Assembly (NCBI RefSeq): GCF_024586915.1 | Contig: NZ_JANBVS010000007.1 | Span: 124,001 to 188,000 of the forward strand | From: Bradyrhizobium sp. SRS-191 | GTDB taxonomy: Bacteria; Pseudomonadota; Alphaproteobacteria; Rhizobiales; Xanthobacteraceae | Direction of reading: 5' to 3' | DNA length: 64,000 nucleotides | Part shown: positions 29,835 to 38,314 of the stretch, piece by piece | Layout: every line of letters begins with the position of its first letter | How positions within the stretch are numbered: the first letter of the stretch is position 1 | Notes under the pieces: model-generated | Databases searched by the model: none | Told to the model about the DNA's origin: nothing | What the model saw: the letters and a program-made list of their open reading frames with translations, nothing else | Translations under genes and position numbers: made by a program

Positions 29835-29968
29835 TCAGTCGTGCAGGATCTTATGCGATTCTCAAGCTCGCCCGCGACGGGCAGAACGCTGTCGCCTCGC
29901 TCGACGCGCTTGATCGCCTTCAGTTTGTATGCCGTCGGAAACTGACGGTTCTTCCCTCTCGCTGCCAC
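29835..29968 (-). pseudogene. Remnant of an IS3-type transposase OrfA
   Basis: Reading from a GTG at 29968, the frame gives ARGKNRQFPTAYKLKAIKRV, then ERGDSVLPVAGELE, the N-terminal helix-turn-helix of an IS3-family OrfA. After that the reading frame shifts: the other frame continues ESHKILHD and then meets TGA where the family has tryptophan (HDW). The rest of the transposase is absent. So it is truncated, frameshifted and carries a nonsense codon. It marks the left side of the low-GC island. From 29969 to 30202 I see no gene. Confidence 0.65.
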
Positions 29969-30202
29969 AGGTCATCCTCGGAATGCCTGTCACTGAAATT
30001 AGCGTGTCTCACTTGAGGGGTACAGTCCAGCACTGTCACGTATTCTAATCCGCAGTTCCGGGTATCTGTTCCTCTAAGAACGAGGTCGTTTGCTTGATCA
30101 TAGACCGCGACCAGAAACAGAGCTTTTTCACCAGACTGCTAGCGCCCGCTCTCCTTGAGAGTCACAGCGGATAATTCCTGCAATTGCTCTTGATGAACCC
30201 TT

Positions 30203-30862
30203 TCAGTACTCTTGCAAGAAGCCTAAAGGCTTGGGCGATCGATCATCGAAAATTGCGGCAGTGAGAGGACCGCCCAAGTACGCGCCCGTGTCGACGTTTA
30301 ATCTATTGGTACGCTGTTCGGGCATTTGGTTCAAAGTTGGCGTGTGGCCATGTACCACGAGCCTCGAATAATTTTGTCGGTCAGACAAGAAGGGCTCCCT
30401 CATCCACAGACAATCATTTTCGGCTTGTTGATTAAGTGGTTTGTTCGGGTCAATGCCGGCATGCACGAAGAAGCGTAACCCGTCATCATAGTGAATAGGT
30501 AGCGATTGAAACCAGCAGATATGATCGTGGGGCATCTCGGCGGGGGTGCCTACCCTATAGCTGAGAAGCGTAGCCTCGCCCCCGTTATGGAGCCAGACCG
30601 GAACATTGGCAGTATCGTACGTACTCAATAATGCTAACGCTTCATGATTGCCTCGCAGACATATAACGGTCTCAGAGTCACTCTTTTGTGCACCCATTAG
30701 AAATTCAACGACTCCATGGCTGTCGGGCCCGCGGTCGATATAGTCGCCGATGAAAATGAACTTGGGTCTATCTTCTCCGCAATCCAGCCTGCATCGATCG
30801 ACCAGTCCACGTAGTTGTCTTAAGCAGCCGTGTATGTCACCTATTACATAGGTTTTTCTCAT
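30203..30862 (-). CDS. PPP-family Ser/Thr protein phosphatase (metallophosphoesterase)
   Basis: 219 residues from the ATG at 30862; a TTG four codons upstream is possible. All PPP metal and phosphate motifs are present: GDIHG near the N-terminus, GDYIDRGPDSHG, LRGNHEAL, a histidine in FVHAGIDP, and VVHGHTP. Size and motifs fit bacterial PrpA/PrpB-type phosphatases, which remove phosphate from Ser/Thr (and sometimes other residues). It is cytoplasmic. It begins 59 bases after the SIR2-kinase stop on the same strand and shares its low G+C (26 of 60 bases in the line at 30661), so it probably belongs to that operon and could counteract the kinase. A housekeeping role is the alternative. Confidence 0.9.
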   Translation of the reverse strand: MRKTYVIGDIHGCLRQLRGLVDRCRLDCGEDRPKFIFIGDYIDRGPDSHGVVEFLMGAQKSDSETVICLRGNHEALALLSTYDTANVPVWLHNGGEATLLSYRVGTPAEMPHDHICWFQSLPIHYDDGLRFFVHAGIDPNKPLNQQAENDCLWMREPFLSDRQNYSRLVVHGHTPTLNQMPEQRTNRLNVDTGAYLGGPLTAAIFDDRSPKPLGFLQEY

Positions 30863-30921
30863 CGATGTTTCCAACTTGCAAAATCGATGGCGCTTGTCTG
30901 AACAGCAGGCGCCAAGTCTGA

Positions 30922-33267
30922 TCAGTCAAAGCTAAAAAGGTCGCCGAGTTCTTTGAGCATCTTGGGCCACTGCTTCAAGAAGCGAGTTGCCTCACGTATG
31001 TCCGTGCCGCATGTCACGCGGGCCGTGCCATGATCGACTTGATCGACAAGAATTTTCCAACCGTTATCTCGAAGCAATCTTTTTGCTTGATCGAATGACT
31101 TGGAGAGGTATTTTGCGATGTGCTTGCGATTCTCGTGACCTTGAGCCGTAAAAGTAATGACAAGTTCAAGACCTGAATCATCTTCAACGCATCTCATTAC
31201 GAACTCTATGCCACTGGCGAGTCGACGCGTCGCGTTCGATTGATCATCATTCCACTCATAATCTCCTGCAAATGCATCAAAGAACAGTCTTTCGGCGATC
31301 AACTCCGCAGACTTAACCAGATCGGGCATTGTCAAGCATTGGTGAATTCTCGAAAGCTCAAACTCCATCTCGCCCATATCTGGACGTCGAACTTGCTCGC
31401 TATCTGTCCCTGTTGCAATTAGTCGCGCAACGCGTCGCCTTAGGGATGTCCAATCTCCCAAGCCGGCTGACGGTAGCCTCGAATAGATGATTTTCATCCA
31501 CTCTGGCTCGCGATGTTCGCCCAATCCCGGGTGCAAGCCTGTCAACAGATGATAGAGTGTCATTGACAAGCCGAAAGTATCTACGGTTGCGCTACGCGAG
31601 GTCGACCCCCGATTGGCGCCTCTTTGCTCGGGCGATAGATATCCCATCGCTTGCATAACGTGAGGTGCGATAGTGTTTCCGATTGCGCCGACGTGCCAGG
31701 AGAGATCAAAATCTAATACGGTGACCTCTCTAGGGTTAGGCGTATAGAGCCCTCGCAACATAATATTTGCGGGCCGGATGTCTCGATGAAGAACCCGCTC
31801 GGGCAGCAGGTGCCCACTTTTTACAATTCTCGCAACATCTCGGCAGATGCCGATTATTTCAATCCAGCCGTCAAGAAGGGAAGCTGCCTTAGCCTCCTCC
31901 AAATTTCCTCCTTCGACAAACTCCATGATTATGGACGGCGGAATTTCGAGCGCTTGATCAAGCTTCACGACTCCAGCTACTCTAGCTTTGTCCATGATCT
32001 TCATGGATGAAGCTCCGCGGCGGAAGCACTGAAGCATGGTTTCATTGGACATAACTTCGTTGCGCAGAATTTTAATGGCGCGAAAGGATCCGTCTTTTGC
32101 TACAGCTTTGAACACCGTTCCAAAAAGGCCGCTGCCAATTCTGTCAATGATTTTGAAGTCAAAGAAATTGTTGAACGGCTCGGCTACGTCGACATACCTT
32201 GCCTTGTGCATGGCGAATTTGTACTTACTCAAGAACGCATTGTATTCCTTCAGCTCAATCTCTCCAGCGCCGGCAAAGCGCGCAGCGTACGTATTAAGCT
32301 TTAGGCGTATTTCATTCGGCGCAAGTTTCTCCAGATCGTCTGGCGATTCAATGCTATGAGAGATGCCATACGAAGATGTAGTAATTGGCGGAAGCGGTTC
32401 ATCTACAGATTTAAAGTCACGAAGGAATTTGATTGCAGAATCTATTGGTGCTTGGTGTCCGTGACCCGATTCATAGCGAATAACGAGCAGGTTGTTGTTT
32501 TCGGCCCAAGAGTCAGTCGTGGTGTCCGAGCGAGAGGTCATCCAGAAGTGGTTTCCCGGGTCAATTCCTTTAGAAATTAGTCGATGCAGTATTCCCCCGG
32601 CCGCAATGTCGTCGGCGCTGATTCCAAGGAAAATGATTACGTGAGTGGTGAAAACGGTGTTTACGAAATTCAGGTATGCCGTGTCATCGAGTAGCCTGTT
32701 TAGATGTCGTTCCGTCAGAACCCATGTAGAAACATCGTCATAAGAGCCGTGCAGCGCTGCAAGAAAGTGCTGTTTCGGGTTCTTGAGGATGTGAGCTTTC
32801 TGTCCGACGTCTCGTGATGTAATCGAGGTCAACGACCGTTCGCTCGCGAATGCGCGCCGCGCGAAGATGTCTAAGTTGAGACTTATTACTCCCCGAACGT
32901 TCAGCTCCCATATCCCTTCATATAACTTTGGAATAGGAAGAGTTGCGCTTGGAGCAAATTTCTCGAGGATTGCCTCTCTGAAGGTCGCAAAGCCTATCAA
33001 GTCTTCTAGGCGAGAGAATTGGGCCCACAGGGTTGGTATTTGTTTGACTGAACGAAGGTCTGCAAGCTTCTTTGCGCGCTGATCAAGGTCGAAGGTTGCG
33101 AATTTGGACTCGCCGACTCGTGTAAGGTGGTCTCGCAACTGCAGCCAGTTTGGCATTCCTGCAGGAGCGCTTAGCCCCGCTCCGACGAAGAATACAATTG
33201 GCTGCGTTCTTTCTGCGTAAACAGCGGCAAGTCGACGAAACGCAAATTGCTTATCATCGAAATCCAT
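30922..33267 (-). CDS. SIR2-like domain fused to Ser/Thr protein kinase; candidate defence effector
   Basis: 781 residues, start ATG with AGGA upstream. Residues 1-285 are a SIR2-like NAD-binding domain: GAGLS (29-33), SLNLD with N131 and D133, H173 in AALHGSYDD, and VIIFLGISADD. Residues 286-369 are a linker. Residues 370-645 are a protein kinase: glycine loop IGSGLFGTVFKA (G378-G383), K399 in AIKIL, HRDIRPAN (D496, N501), metal site D519 as DFD instead of DFG, GYLSPEQRG, and VDTFGLSMTLYHLLTG. All catalytic residues needed for kinase activity are present. Residues 650-781 are not recognised. No membrane segment. SIR2 domains of this kind degrade NAD in anti-phage systems. Low G+C (27/60 and 25/60 in lines 31081 and 32041, against 41/60 at 24001) points to transfer. 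The defence role is inferred. Confidence 0.9.
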   Translation of the reverse strand: MDFDDKQFAFRRLAAVYAERTQPIVFFVGAGLSAPAGMPNWLQLRDHLTRVGESKFATFDLDQRAKKLADLRSVKQIPTLWAQFSRLEDLIGFATFREAILEKFAPSATLPIPKLYEGIWELNVRGVISLNLDIFARRAFASERSLTSITSRDVGQKAHILKNPKQHFLAALHGSYDDVSTWVLTERHLNRLLDDTAYLNFVNTVFTTHVIIFLGISADDIAAGGILHRLISKGIDPGNHFWMTSRSDTTTDSWAENNNLLVIRYESGHGHQAPIDSAIKFLRDFKSVDEPLPPITTSSYGISHSIESPDDLEKLAPNEIRLKLNTYAARFAGAGEIELKEYNAFLSKYKFAMHKARYVDVAEPFNNFFDFKIIDRIGSGLFGTVFKAVAKDGSFRAIKILRNEVMSNETMLQCFRRGASSMKIMDKARVAGVVKLDQALEIPPSIIMEFVEGGNLEEAKAASLLDGWIEIIGICRDVARIVKSGHLLPERVLHRDIRPANIMLRGLYTPNPREVTVLDFDLSWHVGAIGNTIAPHVMQAMGYLSPEQRGANRGSTSRSATVDTFGLSMTLYHLLTGLHPGLGEHREPEWMKIIYSRLPSAGLGDWTSLRRRVARLIATGTDSEQVRRPDMGEMEFELSRIHQCLTMPDLVKSAELIAERLFFDAFAGDYEWNDDQSNATRRLASGIEFVMRCVEDDSGLELVITFTAQGHENRKHIAKYLSKSFDQAKRLLRDNGWKILVDQVDHGTARVTCGTDIREATRFLKQWPKMLKELGDLFSFD

Positions 33268-33466
33268 TTTGCGTCCTGAAATTGGTTTGATTTACAACTG
33301 TAACGCTTTGTTTAATGTTGTTTCAACCGTGTCATTCCACCGTTTCCGAGCAAGTTGCTCGCAACGAGGGATTGGTGCGGCGCAAAATATCGAGAGCCTC
33401 CTGGAAAGCAGGAGGCAGCCAACGAAGCTAAGAACGCTGCAGTCCGGATTTCCGTGACAGCGCGTA

Positions 33467-33494
33467 GGGCGGATTAGCGGAGCGTAATCCGCCC
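33467..33494. repeat. Short palindromic repeat (GGGCGGATTA ... TAATCCGCCC)
   Basis: Ten-base perfect arms and an 8-base loop GCGGAGCG, followed by TTCTT. This is a common intergenic hairpin in related genomes and may be a terminator. It lies where base composition returns to normal, close to the right end of the low-GC island. The rest of 33268-33671 contains no supported gene. Confidence 0.65.
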
Positions 33495-33671
33495 TTCTTC
33501 CCAGGCGCAATGATTGCTCTCAGCTTTTGCGCCGCGCTGGGCGGTCATTTGAAATGTATGTCCAATGAGGGTGACAGTGTTGGGAACGCTGCCGAGCACG
33601 GTCCGCGCAACCTTCGTAAGCTTGATCTTCGCCGATTGAGATCCTTGTTCGCGGCGAGGGGCAGTCGGCCT

Positions 33672-34319
33672 TCAATACGCCAGCCGACCATAAAGCTCCG
33701 CGAACGGCAGCATGACGTGACGGCGATAGCCTGGCCGTTCCTGGAGGCGGTGGTGCCAGTCCTCGACGCGCGGCACGTCGGGACGTGGAATCTCCATGTT
33801 GAAGTAGCGATGAAACGCTGTGCCGATCGCGATATCGGCGAGCGTCAGCTCAGCGCCTAGAAGAAATGGCTTATCCCCGATGACGCGGTCGAGCAGCATC
33901 ATGTGCCGGCTGCAGGCGGTGAACTTGGCCTTGACGGCGCTCATGTTCCGCTTCTCGGCGGGCGTTCGGTACCAGCCCCAGAAAATACCGTTGAGAAAGT
34001 CCGGTTGCAGCGAGGTCGCATTCCAGTCGAGCCAGCGGTCCGGATGCGAACGCGTCGCCGCATCCTCCGCCCAGAACTGCGGTCGCCCATACATCGCCCC
34101 AAGATAGCGGAGAATGGCCTGCGATTCCCACACCACGGTGTCGCCGTCCTTGATGACTGGCACGCGACCATGGGGATTCATCGCCAGGAAGGTCGGCGCA
34201 TCGAGGCCGCCGAAATCACCGCCGCGCTCGATATGCTCGTGCGGCAAACCAAGCTCTGCCACGAGCCACATCACCTTCTGTAGATTGTAGGAGCTCTTAC
34301 GCCCGTAGACGGTCAACAT
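33672..34319 (-). CDS. Glutathione S-transferase family protein
   Basis: 215 residues from the ATG at 34319; a longer frame upstream lacks support. The N-terminal thioredoxin-like domain starts LTVYGRKSSYNLQKVMWLV, with the glutathione-binding NPHGRVPVIKDGD and the E-S pair in VWESQAILRYL. The helical C-terminal domain has LGAELTLADIAIGT, which matches the N-capping/hydrophobic staple motif of the family. It conjugates glutathione to electrophiles or acts in redox reactions in the cytoplasm. No adjacent partner gene. Confidence 0.92.
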   Translation of the reverse strand: MLTVYGRKSSYNLQKVMWLVAELGLPHEHIERGGDFGGLDAPTFLAMNPHGRVPVIKDGDTVVWESQAILRYLGAMYGRPQFWAEDAATRSHPDRWLDWNATSLQPDFLNGIFWGWYRTPAEKRNMSAVKAKFTACSRHMMLLDRVIGDKPFLLGAELTLADIAIGTAFHRYFNMEIPRPDVPRVEDWHHRLQERPGYRRHVMLPFAELYGRLAY

Positions 34320-34745
34320 GGGCAGGTCCATCCGTTGTCGCGATGAGGAGCGGAGCTGCTGCCCGAGCATCGCGCGCGATGAAGGCACTTCGTAGCGGGT
34401 CCGAGGCTCGGCCGCAAATATCTACCCGCGCGGAGTTGCCGTGACGGGTTGAGAATCCCTGTGGTGAGGCGGGGATTACGCTGCGCTCATCCGCCCAACG
34501 AGCTCTTTCCGAATCGGCAGGCGCGGTGCAGAACAAGCGTGTTGTCGGCCGGCGAGCGGACGCCGTCGTGAATGCCGAATGGTGGTGCCGCTGTGTTGGC
34601 CATGTCTTCCCTCGGCCATGTCCTCCGTCGGCCGTCTTCCTTCGTCTTTTCCGAGCCTGCGCGGCGTATCCGGTGGCGTGAGAGTCTCAACCGAGTGGCG
34701 CGCGCCACAGCCAAGGGCATCCGCGCGCAAGACAGGGGAAATCGG

Positions 34746-35936
34746 GTGACCGTCGTTTCCGCCTCACAACGCAACCGCCGCCATCCGCGTCCCGCCCGAG
34801 TGCTGTGCGGACTCGCCCTCGCTCAGCTGTTATCGACCGCCGCGGCGGCCGATGATCGCGGCCCTGCGGCTGCGCGCGCTTCCACGCACGACGAACGCCC
34901 GCTCTCCGGCCCGTCGCCACCGTCAGAGCCGCAGTCCCGCTGGACCCTGTCCGCGGAGACGATCCTGCTGGGCCGCTCGGGCACATCGCATCAGCCGCTG
35001 GTGTCGCTGGTGCCCGGCAACGTGCCGTGGCTGACACTGACCGGCGCCAACACGAGCAACACCCCCGGCGTCGAAGTCCTGAACAGCAGCCAGCTCGGCC
35101 AGCGGCTGGCTGCGGGGGCGCGGCTGAGCCTCGCTTATCGCGATCCGGCGGGTTACGGGCTCGCGCTGTCCTATGTCGGCGTGCCCGGCTTGAAGGCGGT
35201 CAGGTCGACCGGGCCGGAGATTCCGGCGCAGTGGCTGGTCATGAAGGCGCCCGGAAGTTTTTGGCAGACGCAGGACTATTCCTATCAGTCGATGGTGTGG
35301 CGGGATGATACTAGGCTGCACAGCCTCGAGGCCGAGGCGCGAGTGGAGCTGTCGCCGCGTACGACGCTCTCGCTCGGCGTCCGCTGGCTGCAGCTGCGCG
35401 ATCAGCTGCAGGGGACGCTGACCCCGGATGATCTCGGCGAGCCCGCCTGGAAGCTGCTCGGCGCGGTCACGTTGCCCAACGCGGTGCCGCTCGCGAACAG
35501 CGCGGTCGTCGTCAATCCGCCGTTCTGGACCACCACGACGGTGAACAATCTCTATGGCCTCCAGGTCGGTGCGAGATCCGAGCTCTGGCAGATCGGACGC
35601 TTGTCCGTGGAGGGCCTCGTCAAGGCTGGCCTCTACGACAACCGGTCGCGGCAGACCACTGTGGTCAGCATGGCGAAGCAGCTCTACCCGGCCTCCGCCG
35701 CCACCAGCGCCGCCGCCTTCGTCGCGGAGGGCCGCCTGGTCGCAAAATATCGGCTGACCGGCAGCGTCACGCTCAAGCTCGGATTCGACGCGCTGTGGTT
35801 CGATGGCGTTGCGCTGGCGCCGGCGCAGATTCAGAAGGTCTCGACCACGCAGACCAGCGTCAGCGCGTCCGGTGTCGACCACCGCGGGACGACGCTGTTG
35901 CGGGGCATGAGTTTTGGTTTGGACTATGCATTCTAG
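34746..35936 (+). CDS. Outer-membrane beta-barrel protein (BBP7-like)
   Basis: 396 residues from a GTG at 34746 with AGGGGAAA upstream. The N-terminus is a signal peptide (RPARVLCGLALAQLLSTAAA, cleavage after AAA-A). The mature part has alternating strands (ARLSLAYRDPAGYGLALSYV, TTLSLGVRWLQLRD, GRLVAKYRLTGSVTLKLGFD) and ends in phenylalanine (FGLDYAF), the C-terminal signal for barrel insertion. Segments such as QPLVSLVPGNVP and the AALL-type repeats resemble the BBP7 barrel family of unknown function. The region 34320-34745 before it contains no other supported gene. Confidence 0.75.
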   Translation: MTVVSASQRNRRHPRPARVLCGLALAQLLSTAAAADDRGPAAARASTHDERPLSGPSPPSEPQSRWTLSAETILLGRSGTSHQPLVSLVPGNVPWLTLTGANTSNTPGVEVLNSSQLGQRLAAGARLSLAYRDPAGYGLALSYVGVPGLKAVRSTGPEIPAQWLVMKAPGSFWQTQDYSYQSMVWRDDTRLHSLEAEARVELSPRTTLSLGVRWLQLRDQLQGTLTPDDLGEPAWKLLGAVTLPNAVPLANSAVVVNPPFWTTTTVNNLYGLQVGARSELWQIGRLSVEGLVKAGLYDNRSRQTTVVSMAKQLYPASAATSAAAFVAEGRLVAKYRLTGSVTLKLGFDALWFDGVALAPAQIQKVSTTQTSVSASGVDHRGTTLLRGMSFGLDYAF

Positions 35937-36052
35937 GCGCGTGAGGCGATGCCGCGGACAGGTTGCCGACGTTCCGACGACCACCGCAGGCGCCGCGATC
36001 CCGGTCTCACTCTCCCCTGGAGGGCAGGGCGATTGGCTATGGCTCGGTACTC

Positions 36053-36245
36053 CTCAGGGGCCTCATGGTTCGAGACGCGCCGAAGCCGGCGCTCCTCACC
36101 ATGAGGGTCAAAAGCCAAGGCGGCACTGCACACCGGACCATGACCACGCCGAGAGGCGTGTTCATGGAGAGGGTTGAGTACCCCCGCCGCGAAACAGGCC
36201 TCATCCTGGGGAGCCCGCCGCAGGCGGGCGTCTCGAAGGACGGTG
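36053..36245. repeat. Two palindromic repeat units (CCTCATGGTTCGAGACG; CAGGCGGGCGTCTCGAAGG)
   Basis: The unit at 36060-36107 (CCTCATGGTTCGAGACG ... CTCCTCACCATGAGG) and the unit at 36200-36243 (CCTCATCCTGGGGAG ... GTCTCGAAGG) are inverted relatives, as in 8033-8147. No gene is apparent in 35937-36460. Confidence 0.7.
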
Positions 36246-36460
36246 TCAGGCGTGCTGCCGGCTGCGAGCTTTGCTCATATCCCAGAGCCCTGCCTCCAGG
36301 GAAGGGAGGCAGCGGGGCTGTCGCGACGAGCGATCCAGCGAGTTGTTATTCCGTCATGCCCGGGGCGATGTCGATGTGACCTCTCTCACAGCCCGCCACG
36401 CAGATGCGCGGCAATGTCGTCCCATGTGGTCCTGGCACGCCGAACAAGGGAGCTGATGAC

Positions 36461-36694
36461 ATGCGCTGGAGTGACTCAGTCAAGGGATGTGCGGTCGTCC
36501 TGGTAGTGTCCGTTGCCGGGTATTTGTCCACGACCTATGTCGACCACCGATTTGCCGCGCTTGAAGCATCTGCGGACGCGACGACGAACCCACTGCCGGC
36601 GGGTTCCGCTTGCGTCGACGACGATGGGCGCTGGCACAATTGGCCATGGTCGAACGTGCCGATGCTCTCGCCGAAGTGTCGGGCAAAACAATAG
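36461..36694 (+). CDS. Small protein with one membrane or signal segment
   Basis: 77 residues from the ATG at 36461; AGGGAG lies about ten bases ahead. One hydrophobic segment near the N-terminus (CAVVLVVSVAGYLSTTYV) is followed by a polar stretch with cysteines and tryptophans (CVDDDGRWHNWPWSNVPMLS, then PKCRA). It may be an anchored periplasmic peptide. I do not recognise it, and the gene call rests on the ribosome-binding site and hydrophobic segment alone. Confidence 0.45.
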   Translation: MRWSDSVKGCAVVLVVSVAGYLSTTYVDHRFAALEASADATTNPLPAGSACVDDDGRWHNWPWSNVPMLSPKCRAKQ

Positions 36695-36880
36695 AGGGCG
36701 CACGACATTTGCGGCGGACCCCGCGCGGAGCCGCGGGTGCCGGCCGCGCGGCAGGAGGCCGGTCGCGGACAGGATCGGCTCGCGATCAGCGCGTGAGCGT
36801 GCTAGGCTTGTGACGGCGTTGCATCGCGGCTGGTCATCCATCCCTGGCGCTCTCGCGTTGGGAGATGATGTGGAGGTGCC

Positions 36881-37066
36881 ATGTTCGTCGACCTGCCGGG
36901 ATACTGGCCGCACGAGCCGAAGCCGGAGCGGCCGAAGCGGCTGATGTCGCCGCGCCGCGAGCGGCTGTTGCTGGCGCTGCTCGGCTTCAACATGGTGATG
37001 CTGGTGGTCGCGCCGGTCGGCGGGGCGACCTTCATTCATTGGCTGATCGCGGTGCTCTCGCACTAG
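36881..37066 (+). CDS. Small membrane protein
   Basis: 61 residues. GGAGGTG lies five bases before the ATG, a strong site. A proline- and charge-rich N-terminus (PGYWPHEPKPERPKRLMSP) is followed by one long hydrophobic segment (LLLALLGFNMVMLVVAPVGG and ATFIHWLIAVL), which may form one long or two short helices with the N-terminus in the cytoplasm. It faces ubiG with a 44-base gap. No family recognised. Confidence 0.6.
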   Translation: MFVDLPGYWPHEPKPERPKRLMSPRRERLLLALLGFNMVMLVVAPVGGATFIHWLIAVLSH

Positions 37067-37110
37067 GGCTCGGTGAGGAGGGCCTGTGCGACGGCTGTGT
37101 CCCGTTCAGC

Positions 37111-37893
37111 TCACGGCATCCGGCGATAGATCTGCAGATAGTTGGTCGAGGGCCGGCCGCCGATGCGCCAGCGCATCGTCAGTGGGTTGAGCTCGACGGC
37201 GACCGTCTCCACAGGCATGAAGCGATGCGGCGCGAGCAGGGTTTGGAGCTCCGCGGGCTTGACGAAGCGGCGCCAGTCATGGGTGCCGCGCGGCAGCCAG
37301 CCGAGGATGTATTCGGCGCCGATGATCGCCTTCACGAACGAAATCGGCGTGCGGTTCAGGGTGCCGATCACGAGGATGCCGCCGGGGCGCACGAGAGCGG
37401 CGACATGGCCGATGAAGCGGGTGAGATCGGCGACGTGCTCGACCACCTCGAGCGTCAGCACGATGTCGGCCTGCTCGTTTTCAGCGGCGATGTCCTCCGG
37501 CAGCGCGTGGCGGTAGGAGACATCGGCGCCCTGCTTGCGCGCGTGGTCGGCGGCGACCAGCACGTTGCGCTCGGCGGCGTCGATGCCGAGCGTCTTGGCG
37601 CCGAGCCGCGACAACGGCTCGGTGACGATGCCGGCGCCGCAGCCGACGTCGATGATCTCCAGGCCGGCCAGCGGCAGGTTCGCAAGGGGATCGCGGCCGA
37701 CCAGCGCGGGCAGGCGGTCGCAGAGATAGCGCACGCGCGCGGCGTTGAAGGCGTGCACCAGCTTGAACGCGCCGTCCGGCTTCCACCATTCCTCGGCGAG
37801 CCGCGAGAACCGCGCGATCTCGTCAGGGTCGACGGTCGAGGATCCCTCGGCGGTCGCGGCGAAGGCGGGCTTCACGGCATCCTTGTAGAGCAT
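37111..37893 (-). CDS. ubiG: Ubiquinone biosynthesis O-methyltransferase UbiG
   Basis: 260 residues. UbiG performs both O-methylations in ubiquinone synthesis (2-polyprenyl-6-hydroxyphenol and 3-demethylubiquinol), using S-adenosylmethionine. Motif I is IIDVGCGAGIVTEPL, post-I is TLGIDAAERNV, and the UbiG blocks EEWWKPDGAFKLVHAFNAAR, EVVEHVADL and TLNRTPISF, as well as LPRGTHDWRRFVKPAEL, are all present. DUF4149 follows with a 25-base gap to its own start region, so the two may not be coupled. Enzyme acts at the inner-membrane surface. Confidence 0.97.
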   Translation of the reverse strand: MLYKDAVKPAFAATAEGSSTVDPDEIARFSRLAEEWWKPDGAFKLVHAFNAARVRYLCDRLPALVGRDPLANLPLAGLEIIDVGCGAGIVTEPLSRLGAKTLGIDAAERNVLVAADHARKQGADVSYRHALPEDIAAENEQADIVLTLEVVEHVADLTRFIGHVAALVRPGGILVIGTLNRTPISFVKAIIGAEYILGWLPRGTHDWRRFVKPAELQTLLAPHRFMPVETVAVELNPLTMRWRIGGRPSTNYLQIYRRMP

Positions 37894-37918
37894 GGCTGTC
37901 CTTTCTCCGCCGGCATCC

Positions 37919-38314
37919 TCACTGCGCGAGGCGCAGCAGCACGCCGCCGCTCAGCACGATATGGATCAAGGTGAGCACGACCGAGGCGCCATGAAGGCGG
38001 GCGAAGCGGCGCTTCTCGCCCGCGTCGGTGGCGCGGTTGATCGCGGGCATCAGCACCTGCCGCGCCAGCACAGCGGTCAGCGCGATCGCGACCAGCGTGC
38101 CGCCGGCGAGCACGTCGCCGGTCAGCGCCAGCAGGCCGGCGGCGGCCGCGGTGGCGATGACGAACAGATAGAAATGCGGGAAGGCGCGGCGGATCAGCGT
38201 GCGCGTGGTCTCGAGGGGCAGGGCGCTGAACAGGAACGGCGCGAAGCCGAACGAGAACAGCGTCATGCCGCCGAACAGCAGCGAGGTGATGAGCAGGGCT
38301 GCGGCGTTGATCAT
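37919..38314 (-). CDS. DUF4149 family membrane protein
   Basis: 131 residues with four hydrophobic segments (LLITSLLFGGMTLFSFGFAP, HFYLFVIATAAAAGLLAL, TLVAIALTAVLARQVLMPAI, VVLTLIHIVLSGGVLLRLA). The pattern with conserved R/N residues in the third loop (LMPAINRATDAGEKRRFARL) fits DUF4149, a bacterial family with no assigned function. It precedes ubiG on the same strand, 25 bases apart, and is probably co-transcribed with it. The 38315-38587 gap holds nothing I recognise. Confidence 0.85.
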   Translation of the reverse strand: MINAAALLITSLLFGGMTLFSFGFAPFLFSALPLETTRTLIRRAFPHFYLFVIATAAAAGLLALTGDVLAGGTLVAIALTAVLARQVLMPAINRATDAGEKRRFARLHGASVVLTLIHIVLSGGVLLRLAQ

